From positions 1 to 35,814 of the forward strand of contig JAPLXQ010000002.1 in NCBI GenBank assembly GCA_026395995.1: 35,814 bases of DNA. The letters run 5' to 3'. The notes below the pieces were generated by a model. That model did not search any database, had not been told where the DNA came from, and was given only the letters and a program-made list of their open reading frames with translations. Both the position numbers and the translations under genes were made by a program. This DNA comes from Candidatus Nomurabacteria bacterium. Its GTDB lineage: Bacteria > Patescibacteriota > Minisyncoccia > Phycocordibacterales > UBA9973. Positions 25,030 to 34,820 of this stretch are shown piece after piece. Each line of letters starts with the position of its first letter. The first letter of the stretch is position 1.

Positions 25030-25161
25030 ATGATAATTTTAGATAAATTTGTACCACCCGTGTCTACACATATGAGTACAGAACAAACTTTACTTATAAT
25101 AGCAGGTTTTATTTGTGTGGTTTTGTTTATTGCATTTTTAAATAAAGACAGAAGCAAATGA
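25030..25161 (+). CDS. Small single-TM protein
   Basis: MIILDKFVPPVSTHMSTEQTLLIIAGFICVVLFIAFLNKDRSK*; ATGA overlap with the next gene; absent from the ORF track. Confidence 0.55.
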   Translation: MIILDKFVPPVSTHMSTEQTLLIIAGFICVVLFIAFLNKDRSK

Positions 25162-25664
25162 ACAAAAAAACAGAATTCTTTCATCAGAAAGATGTCGTCC
25201 GAATAATAGATCCGTTATTTAAAGAATATTACGCTATTTTAAAGGAGGTTTTTCTCAATAAAAATGTTGATATTCAGCACATAGGAAGCTCGGCTATTCC
25301 TCACGCTTTAACAAAAAAAGATTTGGATATACAGATTCGTGTACCAGAAAAATATTTTGAAATAGCAGTGAAGATTTTGGCTGAGCTTTATAAAGAACAT
25401 CACTCAGAACTTTGGAGTGAGCAATTTGCAATAATGACTCACTTTGAAAACGGTATACATATTGATTTTGTGATTACTGTCATAAATTCAAAGTATGATA
25501 ACTTTTACAAAGTCAGGGATTATTTTATCGCAAACCCTGTTGAACTGGAAAAATACAATACTCTCAAGTTAAAGTTCCAAGGAAAAGATTATTTGGAGTA
25601 CACAAGAGCCAAAAGGATATTTTTCACTGAAATGTTTGGCGAGCAAGGGGATATGAATTTGTAA
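25158..25664 (+). CDS. GrpB family nucleotidyltransferase-like protein
   Basis: VDIQHIGSSAIPHALTKKDLDIQIRV motif and C-terminal YxxxKxxF-type end. Confidence 0.85.
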   Translation: MNKKTEFFHQKDVVRIIDPLFKEYYAILKEVFLNKNVDIQHIGSSAIPHALTKKDLDIQIRVPEKYFEIAVKILAELYKEHHSELWSEQFAIMTHFENGIHIDFVITVINSKYDNFYKVRDYFIANPVELEKYNTLKLKFQGKDYLEYTRAKRIFFTEMFGEQGDMNL

Positions 25665-25721
25665 TTATTTAATGTAAACAAAAACACCAGAAATTAATTC
25701 TGGTGTTTTTTATTTCAAATT

Positions 25722-26315
25722 TTATTTAGCAGGAGTTTTGGACTTTGTGACTATTTCATCAATGATGCCGTATTTTTTGGCTTCGTCGGAATCCATGTAG
25801 AAATCGCGTTCGACGTCTTTTTCTATTTGAGCGAGAGTCTTGCCTGTATTTTTCGCGAGTAATTTATTTAAATTATCTCGAGTTTTCAAAATATGTTTTG
25901 CAGAGATTGCTATATCTGTGGCTTGTCCTTCTACTCCACCTAGAGGTTGGTGAATCATGACTTCAGCATTTGGGAGAATGTATCTCTTACCTTTCTTTCC
26001 AGCAGAGAGGACGATAGCTGCGCCGGATGCTGCCATACCTACGCAAAATGTCGCGATGTCTGGACGAATATGATTCATTGTATCAACGATAGCCATAGTA
26101 GAAGTGACAGAGCCACCAGGTGAGTTCACATAGAGGAAGACATCCTTTTTAGGATCTTCACTTTCCAAAAATAATAATTGAGCAATAATAATGTTTGCTG
26201 TGTGGTCGTCTATTTGTCCGGAAAGGAAAATAATACGATCGCGAAGTAGGCGAGAGTAAATATCATACGCTCGCTCTCCAAACTGACTTTTCTCTATAAC
26301 TGTTGGTATTAACAT
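25722..26315 (-). CDS. clpP: ATP-dependent Clp protease proteolytic subunit
   Basis: [36 protein letters not shown]...[16 protein letters not shown]...[13 protein letters not shown]; start at 26315 preferred. Confidence 0.96.
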   Translation of the reverse strand: MLIPTVIEKSQFGERAYDIYSRLLRDRIIFLSGQIDDHTANIIIAQLLFLESEDPKKDVFLYVNSPGGSVTSTMAIVDTMNHIRPDIATFCVGMAASGAAIVLSAGKKGKRYILPNAEVMIHQPLGGVEGQATDIAISAKHILKTRDNLNKLLAKNTGKTLAQIEKDVERDFYMDSDEAKKYGIIDEIVTKSKTPAK

Positions 26316-26366
26316 AGTTTTATAATATACCGAAAGACCTTTCAAATCAAATTTTAAATAAAAAAA

Positions 26367-26674
26367 CGCCAACCTTATTCAAGTTGGCGTAAAATAGTCC
26401 AATAGGCATAGATTGAAATATTCAATCTTCTCAGTCCTTTTATAAAGCTAATAAATCATAAATGATTTACCAAGGTTCAATGCTATCAGAGCATTTCTGT
26501 GGTTTTATCCCTGTACATCATAGAGCAATGGCTTTATGAATTTTTGTGTACCCCCTTTTCCAACTTTATAAAAATACCTCAGTTTTCGATTCTAGATAAC
26601 CGATCCTTCTCAATATGTAATCCCTTTCTGATATAAAACCAGAATTTCGTCACACCTGGATTAGAGAACTATTT
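26367..26674 (-). ncRNA. Candidate structured ncRNA (about 300 nt) between tig and clpP
   Basis: Minus-strand TTGCAT (26704-26709) - 17 nt - TAGAAT (26681-26686); ends in cgccaacttgaataaggttggcgTTTTTTT; several nested internal stems; no ORF. Confidence 0.55.
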
Positions 26675-26739
26675 ATTCTGATTCTATCTCTGTATTAAAA
26701 GTAATGCAACTTTGACTTTTTATTAGTTTATTTTAAATT

Positions 26740-26776
26740 AAATCAGCCCAACAAATTTAATTTGTTGGGCTGATTT
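26740..26776. terminator. Terminator of tig
   Basis: aaatcagcccaacaaatttaatttgttgggctgattt perfect inverted repeat. Confidence 0.8.
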
Positions 26777-26781
26777 AATTT

Positions 26782-27885
26782 TTATTTTTGTGCTTCTAAG
26801 AACTGGAAGACTTTTTCGTTAGTCAGAACATTTTCAGTGTGAGCACGAGCACGTTCTGGGTCAGCATCTTTATAGTGTTCTAGAATGTGTTCTACTTCGT
26901 GTTCGACATCGACTTCTTCAGGTTTCAAATTTTCTATTTTAGCTATTTCATTTAAAACTAGAGAAAGTTTTGATCTTTGTTCGGCATCTTTTCGGAAATC
27001 TGTACGTAGGTCAGCATCAGTCTTTTTTAAATGTTTTAAATAATCTTCAAATTTCATTCCCATTTGAGTAATATCACTTTCCATTCTTTGTAAGATTTTA
27101 TTTGTTTCAGACTCGATCAAGATTTCTGGTACATCCATTTCTGATTTTTCAATAATCTTTTCAATGATTTTGATTCTTGTTTTTTCTTTGATATTATTTT
27201 CTTTTTCTAATTTCATATTATCACTAATTTTTGTTTTAAAATCAGCAATATTTTCAAAAGGTCCCATAGCTTGGACAAATTCATCGTTGAATTCTGGAAG
27301 AATTGGTTGCAATATATCTCCCTCTCCTTTCAGGAGAGGGTCAGGGTGAGGTTTTGAGTCGACCTCATCCTCCGCCTTCTCCTGGAGAGGAGAAGGAACT
27401 TCCACCTTTGGAGCTCTTGAGGTGCGAATATCTAGAATAACTTTTTCAATTTCTTCTTCTGTAATATTAGTATTTTTTTCTTCATCAGTAAGTCCTCCAA
27501 TGATTTCTTTAGCTATTTTTTTATAGTCAGCCATTTTGACTTCAGGCAAGACTGCAGTTTTGATTTTGAAACCTAGGGCATTATTGCGGGCCAATTTTGT
27601 GATCATTATTTCTGGTCGTGAAATAGCATCAATTTTATTGTCTTCAAGAATTTTAGGATAATGCTCAGCCAAAGCTAACTCAGCCATTTCTTCTAAGATT
27701 TTAATTTCAGGAACTTTAGAAAGGATGATAGCTTCTGGAGCTTTTCCTTTTCGAAAACCATCGATTTCAATATTTTCACCAATTAGCTTTAAGGCTTTGG
27801 AATAATAACTTTCAAAAGCTTCAGCCTCCAATTCTCCTTCGATTTCTACTATACTTTGTGGTAATTTGTTTATTTTTATTTGCAT
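26782..27885 (-). CDS. tig: Trigger factor lacking a recognisable PPIase domain
   Basis: N-terminal GFRKGKAPEAIILSKV signature; C-terminal domain LPEFNDEFVQAMGPFENIADFKTKISDNMK; no FKBP segment between. Confidence 0.9.
   Translation of the reverse strand: MQIKINKLPQSIVEIEGELEAEAFESYYSKALKLIGENIEIDGFRKGKAPEAIILSKVPEIKILEEMAELALAEHYPKILEDNKIDAISRPEIMITKLARNNALGFKIKTAVLPEVKMADYKKIAKEIIGGLTDEEKNTNITEEEIEKVILDIRTSRAPKVEVPSPLQEKAEDEVDSKPHPDPLLKGEGDILQPILPEFNDEFVQAMGPFENIADFKTKISDNMKLEKENNIKEKTRIKIIEKIIEKSEMDVPEILIESETNKILQRMESDITQMGMKFEDYLKHLKKTDADLRTDFRKDAEQRSKLSLVLNEIAKIENLKPEEVDVEHEVEHILEHYKDADPERARAHTENVLTNEKVFQFLEAQK
27317..27400. repeat. Two adjacent palindromic repeats inserted in frame within tig
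   Basis: ctccctctcctttcaggagagggtcagggtgagg and cctcatcctccgccttctcctggagaggagaagga; encodes PSPLQEKAEDEVDSKPHPDPLLKGEGD. Confidence 0.75.
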
Positions 27886-27969
27886 ATTTTCATATTATAT
27901 TTATTGAGCCATTTTGTCAAAATTAAAAATCCTCCAGTCTAGTGGAGGATTTTTAATGAGTAATTTAGA

Positions 27970-28176
27970 TTATATTTTACTATCGATATTATTGATATCA
28001 GTAGTATTTAAATCTGTCTCTATTCCAGAAAATTCATCTGTGGTGACTTGAGACGGATTATTCCTTTGCTGCATTTGCTTTTTGACACTTGTCTTATAGA
28101 GGTAAACTCCACCTATTATCAAAATAATTATAATAATAACTGAGCCTATTAACGCACTGTTTGATTTTTGTTCCAT
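27970..28176 (-). CDS. Small single-TM protein
   Basis: MEQKSNSALIGSVIIIIILIIGGVYLYKTSVKKQ... Confidence 0.6.
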   Translation of the reverse strand: MEQKSNSALIGSVIIIIILIIGGVYLYKTSVKKQMQQRNNPSQVTTDEFSGIETDLNTTDINNIDSKI

Positions 28177-28180
28177 AATA

Positions 28181-28224
28181 TTCTTGTCCCGCGTAGCTTT
28201 GTAAAAGCAAAGTGGGATTATTTT
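28181..28224 (-). repeat. Duplicated 5'-leader element, copy 1
   Basis: ttcttgtcccgcgtagctttgtaaaagcaaagtgggattatttt, ending just upstream of the start codon at 28176. Confidence 0.8.
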
Positions 28225-28237
28225 AAGTTAATAATAA

Positions 28238-29098
28238 TTATTGAGTTGTTGTCGGTGGAGTAGTTGTAGTTACTGGTGCAACTGGGGTATTTGCTAATCT
28301 CGCTAATTTGATAGCAGTATTTAAGTCTCCTCTAGCTAATAATAATGAACTTTTTATATCATTGATTGCTAATTTGATTGTAGAAAAAGCTTCTGGTGTC
28401 ATTGTTGTAGGGATTGTAAGAGCAGCAAGCTTTGTCTTTGCTGTTGCAAGATTTGTTTTTGAACTTTCAAGTGAAGTTTGAGCAGAAGCTACATCTTTTC
28501 CAGCTGTAGTCATTTCTCCTAATTTTGTAGCCAGCTTTGTTTGTACTGCTTCAATATTAGTAATAGCATTTGTTAATCCTTCTGTTCTTACTTTTTCGGC
28601 TTCTTGTCTCCATTCACCCTTTTTTACTTCAGTGTCTGCTTTAAATGCCTCTTTTTTAGCTTCGATTTCAGTTTTTAATGCAGTTTTTTTTGCTTCAATA
28701 TCTGCTTTTAACGCAGTTTTATCAGCTTCTAATTTTACTTTAAAAGAGTCTCTTTCTTCTGGTGTGATTTGTCCATCAGCTTTCATTGCGTCAAATTCAG
28801 TTTTACGAGCATCTTTAAAATCTCCTTTTTCTTGTTTGATACCATCTCTTAATCCTTGTCTTTCATTTTTAATATCACCACGCATTCCTTGTTTTGCATC
28901 TTCAATACTGCGTTGCATGTCTTCTTTTTGTTTTTGTAATTCGTCACGATTCTTTTGTATTTCGTCTCTATTTTGTTGTCTTTCTTGTTTTAGACCTTGT
29001 AAACCTAAGCCACCATTATTGCCATCTTCTGCACGAGCAATACCGGTGATTGAAACTGCTAAACCTAAGACCATAATTAAACTTAAATATTTTTTCAT
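28238..29098 (-). CDS. Secreted coiled-coil protein
   Basis: Signal peptide MKKYLSLIMVLGLAVSITGIARA then long charged coiled coil. Confidence 0.75.
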   Translation of the reverse strand: MKKYLSLIMVLGLAVSITGIARAEDGNNGGLGLQGLKQERQQNRDEIQKNRDELQKQKEDMQRSIEDAKQGMRGDIKNERQGLRDGIKQEKGDFKDARKTEFDAMKADGQITPEERDSFKVKLEADKTALKADIEAKKTALKTEIEAKKEAFKADTEVKKGEWRQEAEKVRTEGLTNAITNIEAVQTKLATKLGEMTTAGKDVASAQTSLESSKTNLATAKTKLAALTIPTTMTPEAFSTIKLAINDIKSSLLLARGDLNTAIKLARLANTPVAPVTTTTPPTTTQ

Positions 29099-29102
29099 AT
29101 TT

Positions 29103-29146
29103 TTCTTGTCCCGCGTAGCTTTGTAAAAGCAAGGTGGGATTATTTT
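29103..29146 (-). repeat. Duplicated 5'-leader element, copy 2
   Basis: ttcttgtcccgcgtagctttgtaaaagcaaggtgggattatttt; one mismatch to copy 1. Confidence 0.8.
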
Positions 29147-29261
29147 TTATAAATTATTAATAAAACGACTACATATATAGTATACACTAAAGTAAATGAA
29201 GTTTTCATGATGTAAGTTAACAATTAAAAAACCATTACAGTGTAATGGTTTTTTAGTAAAT

Positions 29262-29846
29262 TTAATCTAGTTTTGGAGCATATTCCTTTTCATATCTCTC
29301 CTGACATTCTTTTATTATCTTTACAGCTTCATCTGCTTCAAAGAATCCTAGAGGTTTGCAAGTGCCGACTTTTTTCAAATGCTTATAGAATTCAAAATAG
29401 TGTTCTACTTCTTTTGCCCAATGTTCACCTAGGTCAGTGTAACTTTTAATGTGATCCATTCTCTTATCATCTGCGAGTACTGTGATTATTTTATCATCAC
29501 GTTCACCACCATCCTCGAATTTCATCACACCGATGACACGAAGCTCTGCTAGTGATCCTGGAATTAATGGTTCAGTTACATTTGCAATTAAAAGATCGAG
29601 CATATCATTGTCTTGGTCCCATGTTTGTGGGATGAGTCCATAAGCGACAGGATATGCAAGGGAAGAATATCCGACACGGTCGAGTTTTAATTGGCCTGAT
29701 TCAGTAATAAATTCATATTTATTTATTGAATTGGCATTGATTTCTACTAATCCGTTAACAATATTTTTACTCTCGTCTGCAAAAGCCGGCAACACGTGTT
29801 GCAAGTTGAGCATGAATTTTGATGGTTTGTGATTTATATTTGCCAT
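29262..29846 (-). CDS. ppa: Inorganic pyrophosphatase
   Basis: VNGLVEINANSINKYEF, LKLDRVGYSSLAYPVAYGLIPQTW, DNDMLDLLIA. Confidence 0.93.
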   Translation of the reverse strand: MANINHKPSKFMLNLQHVLPAFADESKNIVNGLVEINANSINKYEFITESGQLKLDRVGYSSLAYPVAYGLIPQTWDQDNDMLDLLIANVTEPLIPGSLAELRVIGVMKFEDGGERDDKIITVLADDKRMDHIKSYTDLGEHWAKEVEHYFEFYKHLKKVGTCKPLGFFEADEAVKIIKECQERYEKEYAPKLD

Positions 29847-29979
29847 AGAGTTATATTATATACTTAGAATTATCTTTTTACAAGACTTTTTAATTGTGTT
29901 TTTTTTACTTAAGCGTATAATTACAATATTATAAAAAATGGTCAATGGTGGGGATTATTATTAATTATTAAAAATAAAA

Positions 29980-32900
29980 ATGAAAAAATATTTATTAGTT
30001 TTTAGTTTGGTATTTGGTTTTATGTTTGTTTTCGGTTCTCATTCTGCTTTGGCGAAACAAAAGCTTTGTTATATTAGTCCAGATGGAGCAGGAGAATGTG
30101 AGAGCTGGACTTGTGAAGTAGGGACTTGTGACGTTTCTGTTTCTGGTGGATGTTCACAAAATGGGGTCACCTATACAGTTGATGATGAAAAAATCAGTTC
30201 TTCTTTAGAATCAACCACATGTGATAAATGGCAGAAAGAATCAGAAAAAAAATCTATGCGCATTACACCTTTCTTTATCAAAGAAGAAATTGCAAGCCCT
30301 GTACCTACCATAACTACTGGTGCACCAAATAAATATATGTCTCTACCTTATCCATTTACCATTCAAGGTGGTTATGGTACTGCTCCATTACCTGTAAACG
30401 ACCCAATGATCAATGGAAGTTTCCCTCCAAGTGATATTAATAATGATACTCCTGTTGAAATAGACTCTGCTGGCAAAATGTTGACTAATTATAGAATAAA
30501 TACGGCTGTTTCTCGAGCAATCTTTTGGCCACCGATAAATATGTGGACATTTATGGGCTTAGATCCTATTATGTCTACTTTCAAAGCTTTTACTGATACT
30601 AATTGGCAAGCAAACGCAGCTGCTAGCTCCAAGGGATACCCTTTGAGTATTTTAGGTTTATCTAACCCAGCACAACTTAGTCCTTTAATTCCATATACAA
30701 TTAAATGGGATGCGATTCCTGGTGCGGTAGCTTATCATTTTAGAATTTACCAATCTGGTAATGCTTTTGGCCTTGATTCAAATTTGCCTTATGATGCTAC
30801 TACGGGATTATATATGATTGATATTCCTAGTACTACAAATAGGTCTCAAAACTTTACATTAAGAGGAAACGTAAATTATAAGTGGTGGGCAGTGCCATTA
30901 GACACTTCTGGTAACATTATTTATGGGCCAGAAATAACTTCTAAAGGGGCTGGATACACAAAAAATCCTTATTTCAAAAATATCCCTGGTTTTAACAGTG
31001 CTACTCATCCAGTTACAAATTATTCGAATACAATAAATCTTGGTTTTACTGCTGGACATACATATTTTGCTGAACAAGGTGGAGCTTCTGCTTGGAGTAG
31101 TTTTGAACAAAATTATACAAACTATGGTCCAACAAATACTTTCTTGTATGATGGTAATTATACTGGTGGAAAAAGACCAGCAGATCCATTTATTGAATGG
31201 CTTCGTATTAAGGATGCTGTAAAATATGAAATACAATATGCTAATGTAGACATTCCAGATGGTACACCTTTTGTCGATGGTGCTACTTTTCAGTATCATG
31301 ATACACAGCCACCTTTTGGAACTCAAACAGTTACAACTCATGTAATAAACTTAGCCAATTGTCCTAATTGTGGATTACATGAAAGTAATATGAATTACAC
31401 AAACACAGATGATTTAATGACAGATAAACCAGGTTTCCAGTTTAATTTTAATGGAACAACAATTCCAGAAAACAATGCTACTGTTGGTCATGCTGGTTAT
31501 AATGATGGTTTGCATTGGCGTGTGAGAGGAATTATGGCAAATGGTTTGTCTATTCGTAAAAATATTAGTGTAGGGTCTGAAATAACTCCACCACTTCCTC
31601 CAGAACCATTTCAATCTTGGTATCCTACTTGGAGTAAGGTTTCAAATGCGACTGGTTATGTGATAGATGTTGTGAATCATGTTGATCCTAATACTTTAGA
31701 AAATTCTTCTGTGACATTTGGTCTTTTTCCAAATCTAGATGTACCTGCTCCATCTACAATACAAACAAGAGATGGTAGTATTGGAGCAGACCCGACAGTC
31801 TCTACAAACGCCTTCATGTTAAGAAAAATAGTGCCTCAAGGTACATATAATGTTTCCAAGGTTACAACCGATAAATTTAAAGATTTATTAAATAAATACA
31901 AGGTTTCATTTATTGAGAGCAATCTTTCTCTTGGTGTTTATGATGAATTGTATCTTGATCTTCCAATTGAAATATATCACATGGACTGGATTCATTTGGA
32001 TGAATTAGAATTAGATTATTTTAACAATAATTATGATCCTAATTATTTAAATCAATATTATTCAAATCTTACAGACGACCTAGGTGTGACAAGTATCACT
32101 TCACCTACTCCAAGCTCAGTCAAAATAGTAGCTAGTAGAAAATTCTTGATTAAAAACTTGAGTACTGGTAGAGCAAAAATTACAGTTGTCTCTTCTCCAG
32201 ATCATAAGACAAATACTATAACTTTTGGTGTAAATCCTGGTACAGGTCCTGGTACATACTCATTTGAAATAGTAAAAATGATTGAAACTCAAGTACCTGG
32301 AAATGGAATCTATCCTGTGGTCCATCCTTTGACTTATGGTCCATTCACAATGCCACTAGTCGGTGATGGAGATCTAACAAATAAAATATATACAGAATTA
32401 GATAAGTTGCTTCCTGGAACACAATACGATTATCGTACAAGATGTTTTACTGATCCAAATGCACAGGCACTAAATGTCGTTCCAAATAGAATTACATTTT
32501 GCCCTTGGTCTACTGTAGGCACATTCGTGACTCCTACAGGAGTACCTGCATCAATAACTATTCAACCTACACCAAGCAAACTCCATGCAACTGGAACAGC
32601 CGCATTGGCTTCTAGTACCAATGCTACTTTTGACACTATTCCATCTACTTCTACGTTAAAAGGCATCATTAAGCCTATGGCTAAAGCAAAAATGCAAAAT
32701 AATACAGATAAAATAGATGTATCAAAAATGTCTTCTGCTCAACTGAAAGCTTCAATGGAAGCAAGACAGTCTTTAATGCAAGCATATAAAGATTTGATAA
32801 AAGTTAAATCTTCTAAAAATCCTGCTGCTATTAAGGCTGCTCAAGATAAATTTAACACTACAGCTGGTGCAATGAAAATACCATCTGCTGTAAAAGTATC

Positions 32901-33066
32901 AGCTGTCGCTCCGTTAACAGCAAACGTAGAAAATAGTGGAGTTCAAATTCCAACTGTTATCTCTATTGTCGCTTTGTTGGGAATCGGTGGATTCATGATG
33001 TTTAATTACATGAAAAAAAGAAAACAAGCTCATGAGACCACTGGAATTTTTGGAGATGATAAATAG
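29980..33066 (+). CDS. Large cell-surface protein with Fn3/Ig-like repeats and C-terminal TM anchor
   Basis: Signal peptide; repeated I[K/E]WxxIPGAVAYHFRIY-like segments; C-terminal VISIVALLGIGGFMMFNYMKKRKQ. Confidence 0.8.
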   Translation: MKKYLLVFSLVFGFMFVFGSHSALAKQKLCYISPDGAGECESWTCEVGTCDVSVSGGCSQNGVTYTVDDEKISSSLESTTCDKWQKESEKKSMRITPFFIKEEIASPVPTITTGAPNKYMSLPYPFTIQGGYGTAPLPVNDPMINGSFPPSDINNDTPVEIDSAGKMLTNYRINTAVSRAIFWPPINMWTFMGLDPIMSTFKAFTDTNWQANAAASSKGYPLSILGLSNPAQLSPLIPYTIKWDAIPGAVAYHFRIYQSGNAFGLDSNLPYDATTGLYMIDIPSTTNRSQNFTLRGNVNYKWWAVPLDTSGNIIYGPEITSKGAGYTKNPYFKNIPGFNSATHPVTNYSNTINLGFTAGHTYFAEQGGASAWSSFEQNYTNYGPTNTFLYDGNYTGGKRPADPFIEWLRIKDAVKYEIQYANVDIPDGTPFVDGATFQYHDTQPPFGTQTVTTHVINLANCPNCGLHESNMNYTNTDDLMTDKPGFQFNFNGTTIPENNATVGHAGYNDGLHWRVRGIMANGLSIRKNISVGSEITPPLPPEPFQSWYPTWSKVSNATGYVIDVVNHVDPNTLENSSVTFGLFPNLDVPAPSTIQTRDGSIGADPTVSTNAFMLRKIVPQGTYNVSKVTTDKFKDLLNKYKVSFIESNLSLGVYDELYLDLPIEIYHMDWIHLDELELDYFNNNYDPNYLNQYYSNLTDDLGVTSITSPTPSSVKIVASRKFLIKNLSTGRAKITVVSSPDHKTNTITFGVNPGTGPGTYSFEIVKMIETQVPGNGIYPVVHPLTYGPFTMPLVGDGDLTNKIYTELDKLLPGTQYDYRTRCFTDPNAQALNVVPNRITFCPWSTVGTFVTPTGVPASITIQPTPSKLHATGTAALASSTNATFDTIPSTSTLKGIIKPMAKAKMQNNTDKIDVSKMSSAQLKASMEARQSLMQAYKDLIKVKSSKNPAAIKAAQDKFNTTAGAMKIPSAVKVSAVAPLTANVENSGVQIPTVISIVALLGIGGFMMFNYMKKRKQAHETTGIFGDDK

Positions 33067-33131
33067 TAGGGAATAATACAAAACAAAAAATCCCCGTAAG
33101 GGGATTTTTTGTTTTGTATTAAGAAGAATTT

Positions 33132-34331
33132 TTATTCTTCAGTCTTTTCGATAGCTTCTTCTACTTCTTCGGCGACTTCGACTTTTTCTCCGTCAGTGGA
33201 AGCAACCTCCGCTCCACCTTTACCTTTGATGTCGATTCTCCATCCTGTGAGCTTAGCGGCGAGGCGGACATTTTGTCCTCCTTTACCGATAGCGAGTGAA
33301 AGTTGATCTTCGGCGACTTCAATGATTGCTTTATGTTCAGCTTCATTAATGTCGATTGAAAGAACTTTTGCAGGGGAGATAGAATTGGCGACATATTCTT
33401 TTGGATCAGCTGACCAAGGGATAATATCAATTTTTTCATTTCCTAATTCGCTAGTCACTGTATTTACACGAGTTCCTTTTTGACCGACACATGAGCCGAC
33501 TGGGTCAATGTGCTCATCATTTGAATGAACTGCCATTTTTGAACGGCTTCCAGCTTCACGAGCGATACTTTTGATTTCCACGACACCACTAGTGACTTCT
33601 GGCGCCTCAATAGCAAAGAGTTTTTCTAGGAATTTCGGATGTGTACGAGACATTCGAAGGTTGATTCCACGTGGACTTTCTTCGACAGAGTATAGATAAG
33701 CACGGATTCTTTGGCCACGGCGGAAAAATTCACCAGGAATTTGTTCTTCAGCAGGTAAGACACCTGTCGCACGGCTAAAATCGATATAAATATTACCTCT
33801 TTCGATCTTTTGGACAACTCCAGAGACGATTTCTCCTTCTTTTGTACCATATTCATCCATGATAGATGTACGTTCTGCTTCACGAATACGTTGAATAATG
33901 ACTTGTTTGGCTGTCTGAGCAGCAATACGGCCATAATCATCTTTTTGTTCAAGTGGAAAAATCATTTCATCGTTTAATTCCACACCTTTTTTCATTTTTT
34001 TAGCATCTTCGAGTAAAATATGGTGCTCAGAATTGAATCTTGGTCTTTCGTCTCCTTCAGTAATGACTGAGTATTCTTCTTCCTCTTCACCTTCTTTTGC
34101 TTCTTCGATACGTACTAGGCTTTCATCAACGACGATTTTTACTTGGTAAAAATCGGTTTGTCCTGTTTCTATGTCAAATTTTGCACGGACTATTTGTCCT
34201 TTCTTTCCGTAATCTTTTTTATAAGCAGCAGCCATGGCTTGCTCGATGGCTTCAATTATTTTTTCTTTTGGTATTTTGCGTTCTTCCTCTAGTTGCTCTA
34301 GAGCTGACTTCATTGTTTTTAGGTCTAACAT
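33132..34331 (-). CDS. nusA: Transcription termination/antitermination protein NusA
   Basis: N-terminal domain, S1 (EGEIVSGVVQKIERGNIYIDF), KH (GSCVGQKGTRVNTVTSELGNEKIDII; LAIGKGGQNVRLAAKLTGWRIDI). Confidence 0.96.
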   Translation of the reverse strand: MLDLKTMKSALEQLEEERKIPKEKIIEAIEQAMAAAYKKDYGKKGQIVRAKFDIETGQTDFYQVKIVVDESLVRIEEAKEGEEEEEYSVITEGDERPRFNSEHHILLEDAKKMKKGVELNDEMIFPLEQKDDYGRIAAQTAKQVIIQRIREAERTSIMDEYGTKEGEIVSGVVQKIERGNIYIDFSRATGVLPAEEQIPGEFFRRGQRIRAYLYSVEESPRGINLRMSRTHPKFLEKLFAIEAPEVTSGVVEIKSIAREAGSRSKMAVHSNDEHIDPVGSCVGQKGTRVNTVTSELGNEKIDIIPWSADPKEYVANSISPAKVLSIDINEAEHKAIIEVAEDQLSLAIGKGGQNVRLAAKLTGWRIDIKGKGGAEVASTDGEKVEVAEEVEEAIEKTEE

Positions 34332-34453
34332 ATATTTAATTCTTTATTTTATATACTATTATTTATTTTTCGACTATTAAATTTTTACTAAAAAAGCCCG
34401 TTTCATAACGGACTTGTAGATATAGTATACTCTTTTAAGTTGAAAAGTTAATG

Positions 34454-34490
34454 TACCCCCTCACAACCTCCCCCTTATAAAGGGGAGGAG
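34454..34490. repeat. Dispersed palindromic repeat
   Basis: taccccctcacaacctcccccttataaaggggaggag. Confidence 0.6.
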
Positions 34491-34531
34491 AAATGCATTG
34501 TTTCTTTTTTTTAATCATATATAATTATAGT

Positions 34532-34816
34532 ATGATAGAAAATAAAAAAGGAAATACTTTTCTAATTGTTTTAATAATTTTTATTATTTTTTTAATATCT
34601 TTTCTTTTTATAAAAAATAAATATTTTTCAAATTCAGATTCAATGACAAAAGCAAGAAAAATAGAAATAATAAATAATTTATCTGGTAATACTCCAGATC
34701 CTGTTTTGGAAAAACAAACAAATGCTATTTTAAATAATTTGAATACTAATAATAACGATAAGCCTTTGACTGATGCAGAAATAAACACAATTACTAATAA
34801 TCTCAATAAAAAATAA
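34532..34816 (+). CDS. Small single-TM hypothetical protein
   Basis: MIENKKGNTFLIVLIIFIIFLISFLFIKNK...; start at MIENKK preferred. Confidence 0.55.
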   Translation: MIENKKGNTFLIVLIIFIIFLISFLFIKNKYFSNSDSMTKARKIEIINNLSGNTPDPVLEKQTNAILNNLNTNNNDKPLTDAEINTITNNLNKK

Positions 34817-34820
34817 AATT

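Noticed and set aside
26316-26372. N-terminal extension of clpP ([19 protein letters not shown])
   Set aside because: Overlaps the upstream intrinsic terminator; the conserved ClpP start is [10 protein letters not shown].
26367-26674. RNase P RNA or tmRNA
   Set aside because: Size fits, but I could not find the GAGGAAAGUC/ACAGAACCCGGC core or a tRNA-like 3' end; left as unassigned ncRNA.
29980-33066. Sortase/LPXTG anchoring of the large surface protein
   Set aside because: No LPXTG motif; only a C-terminal TM helix followed by a basic tail.
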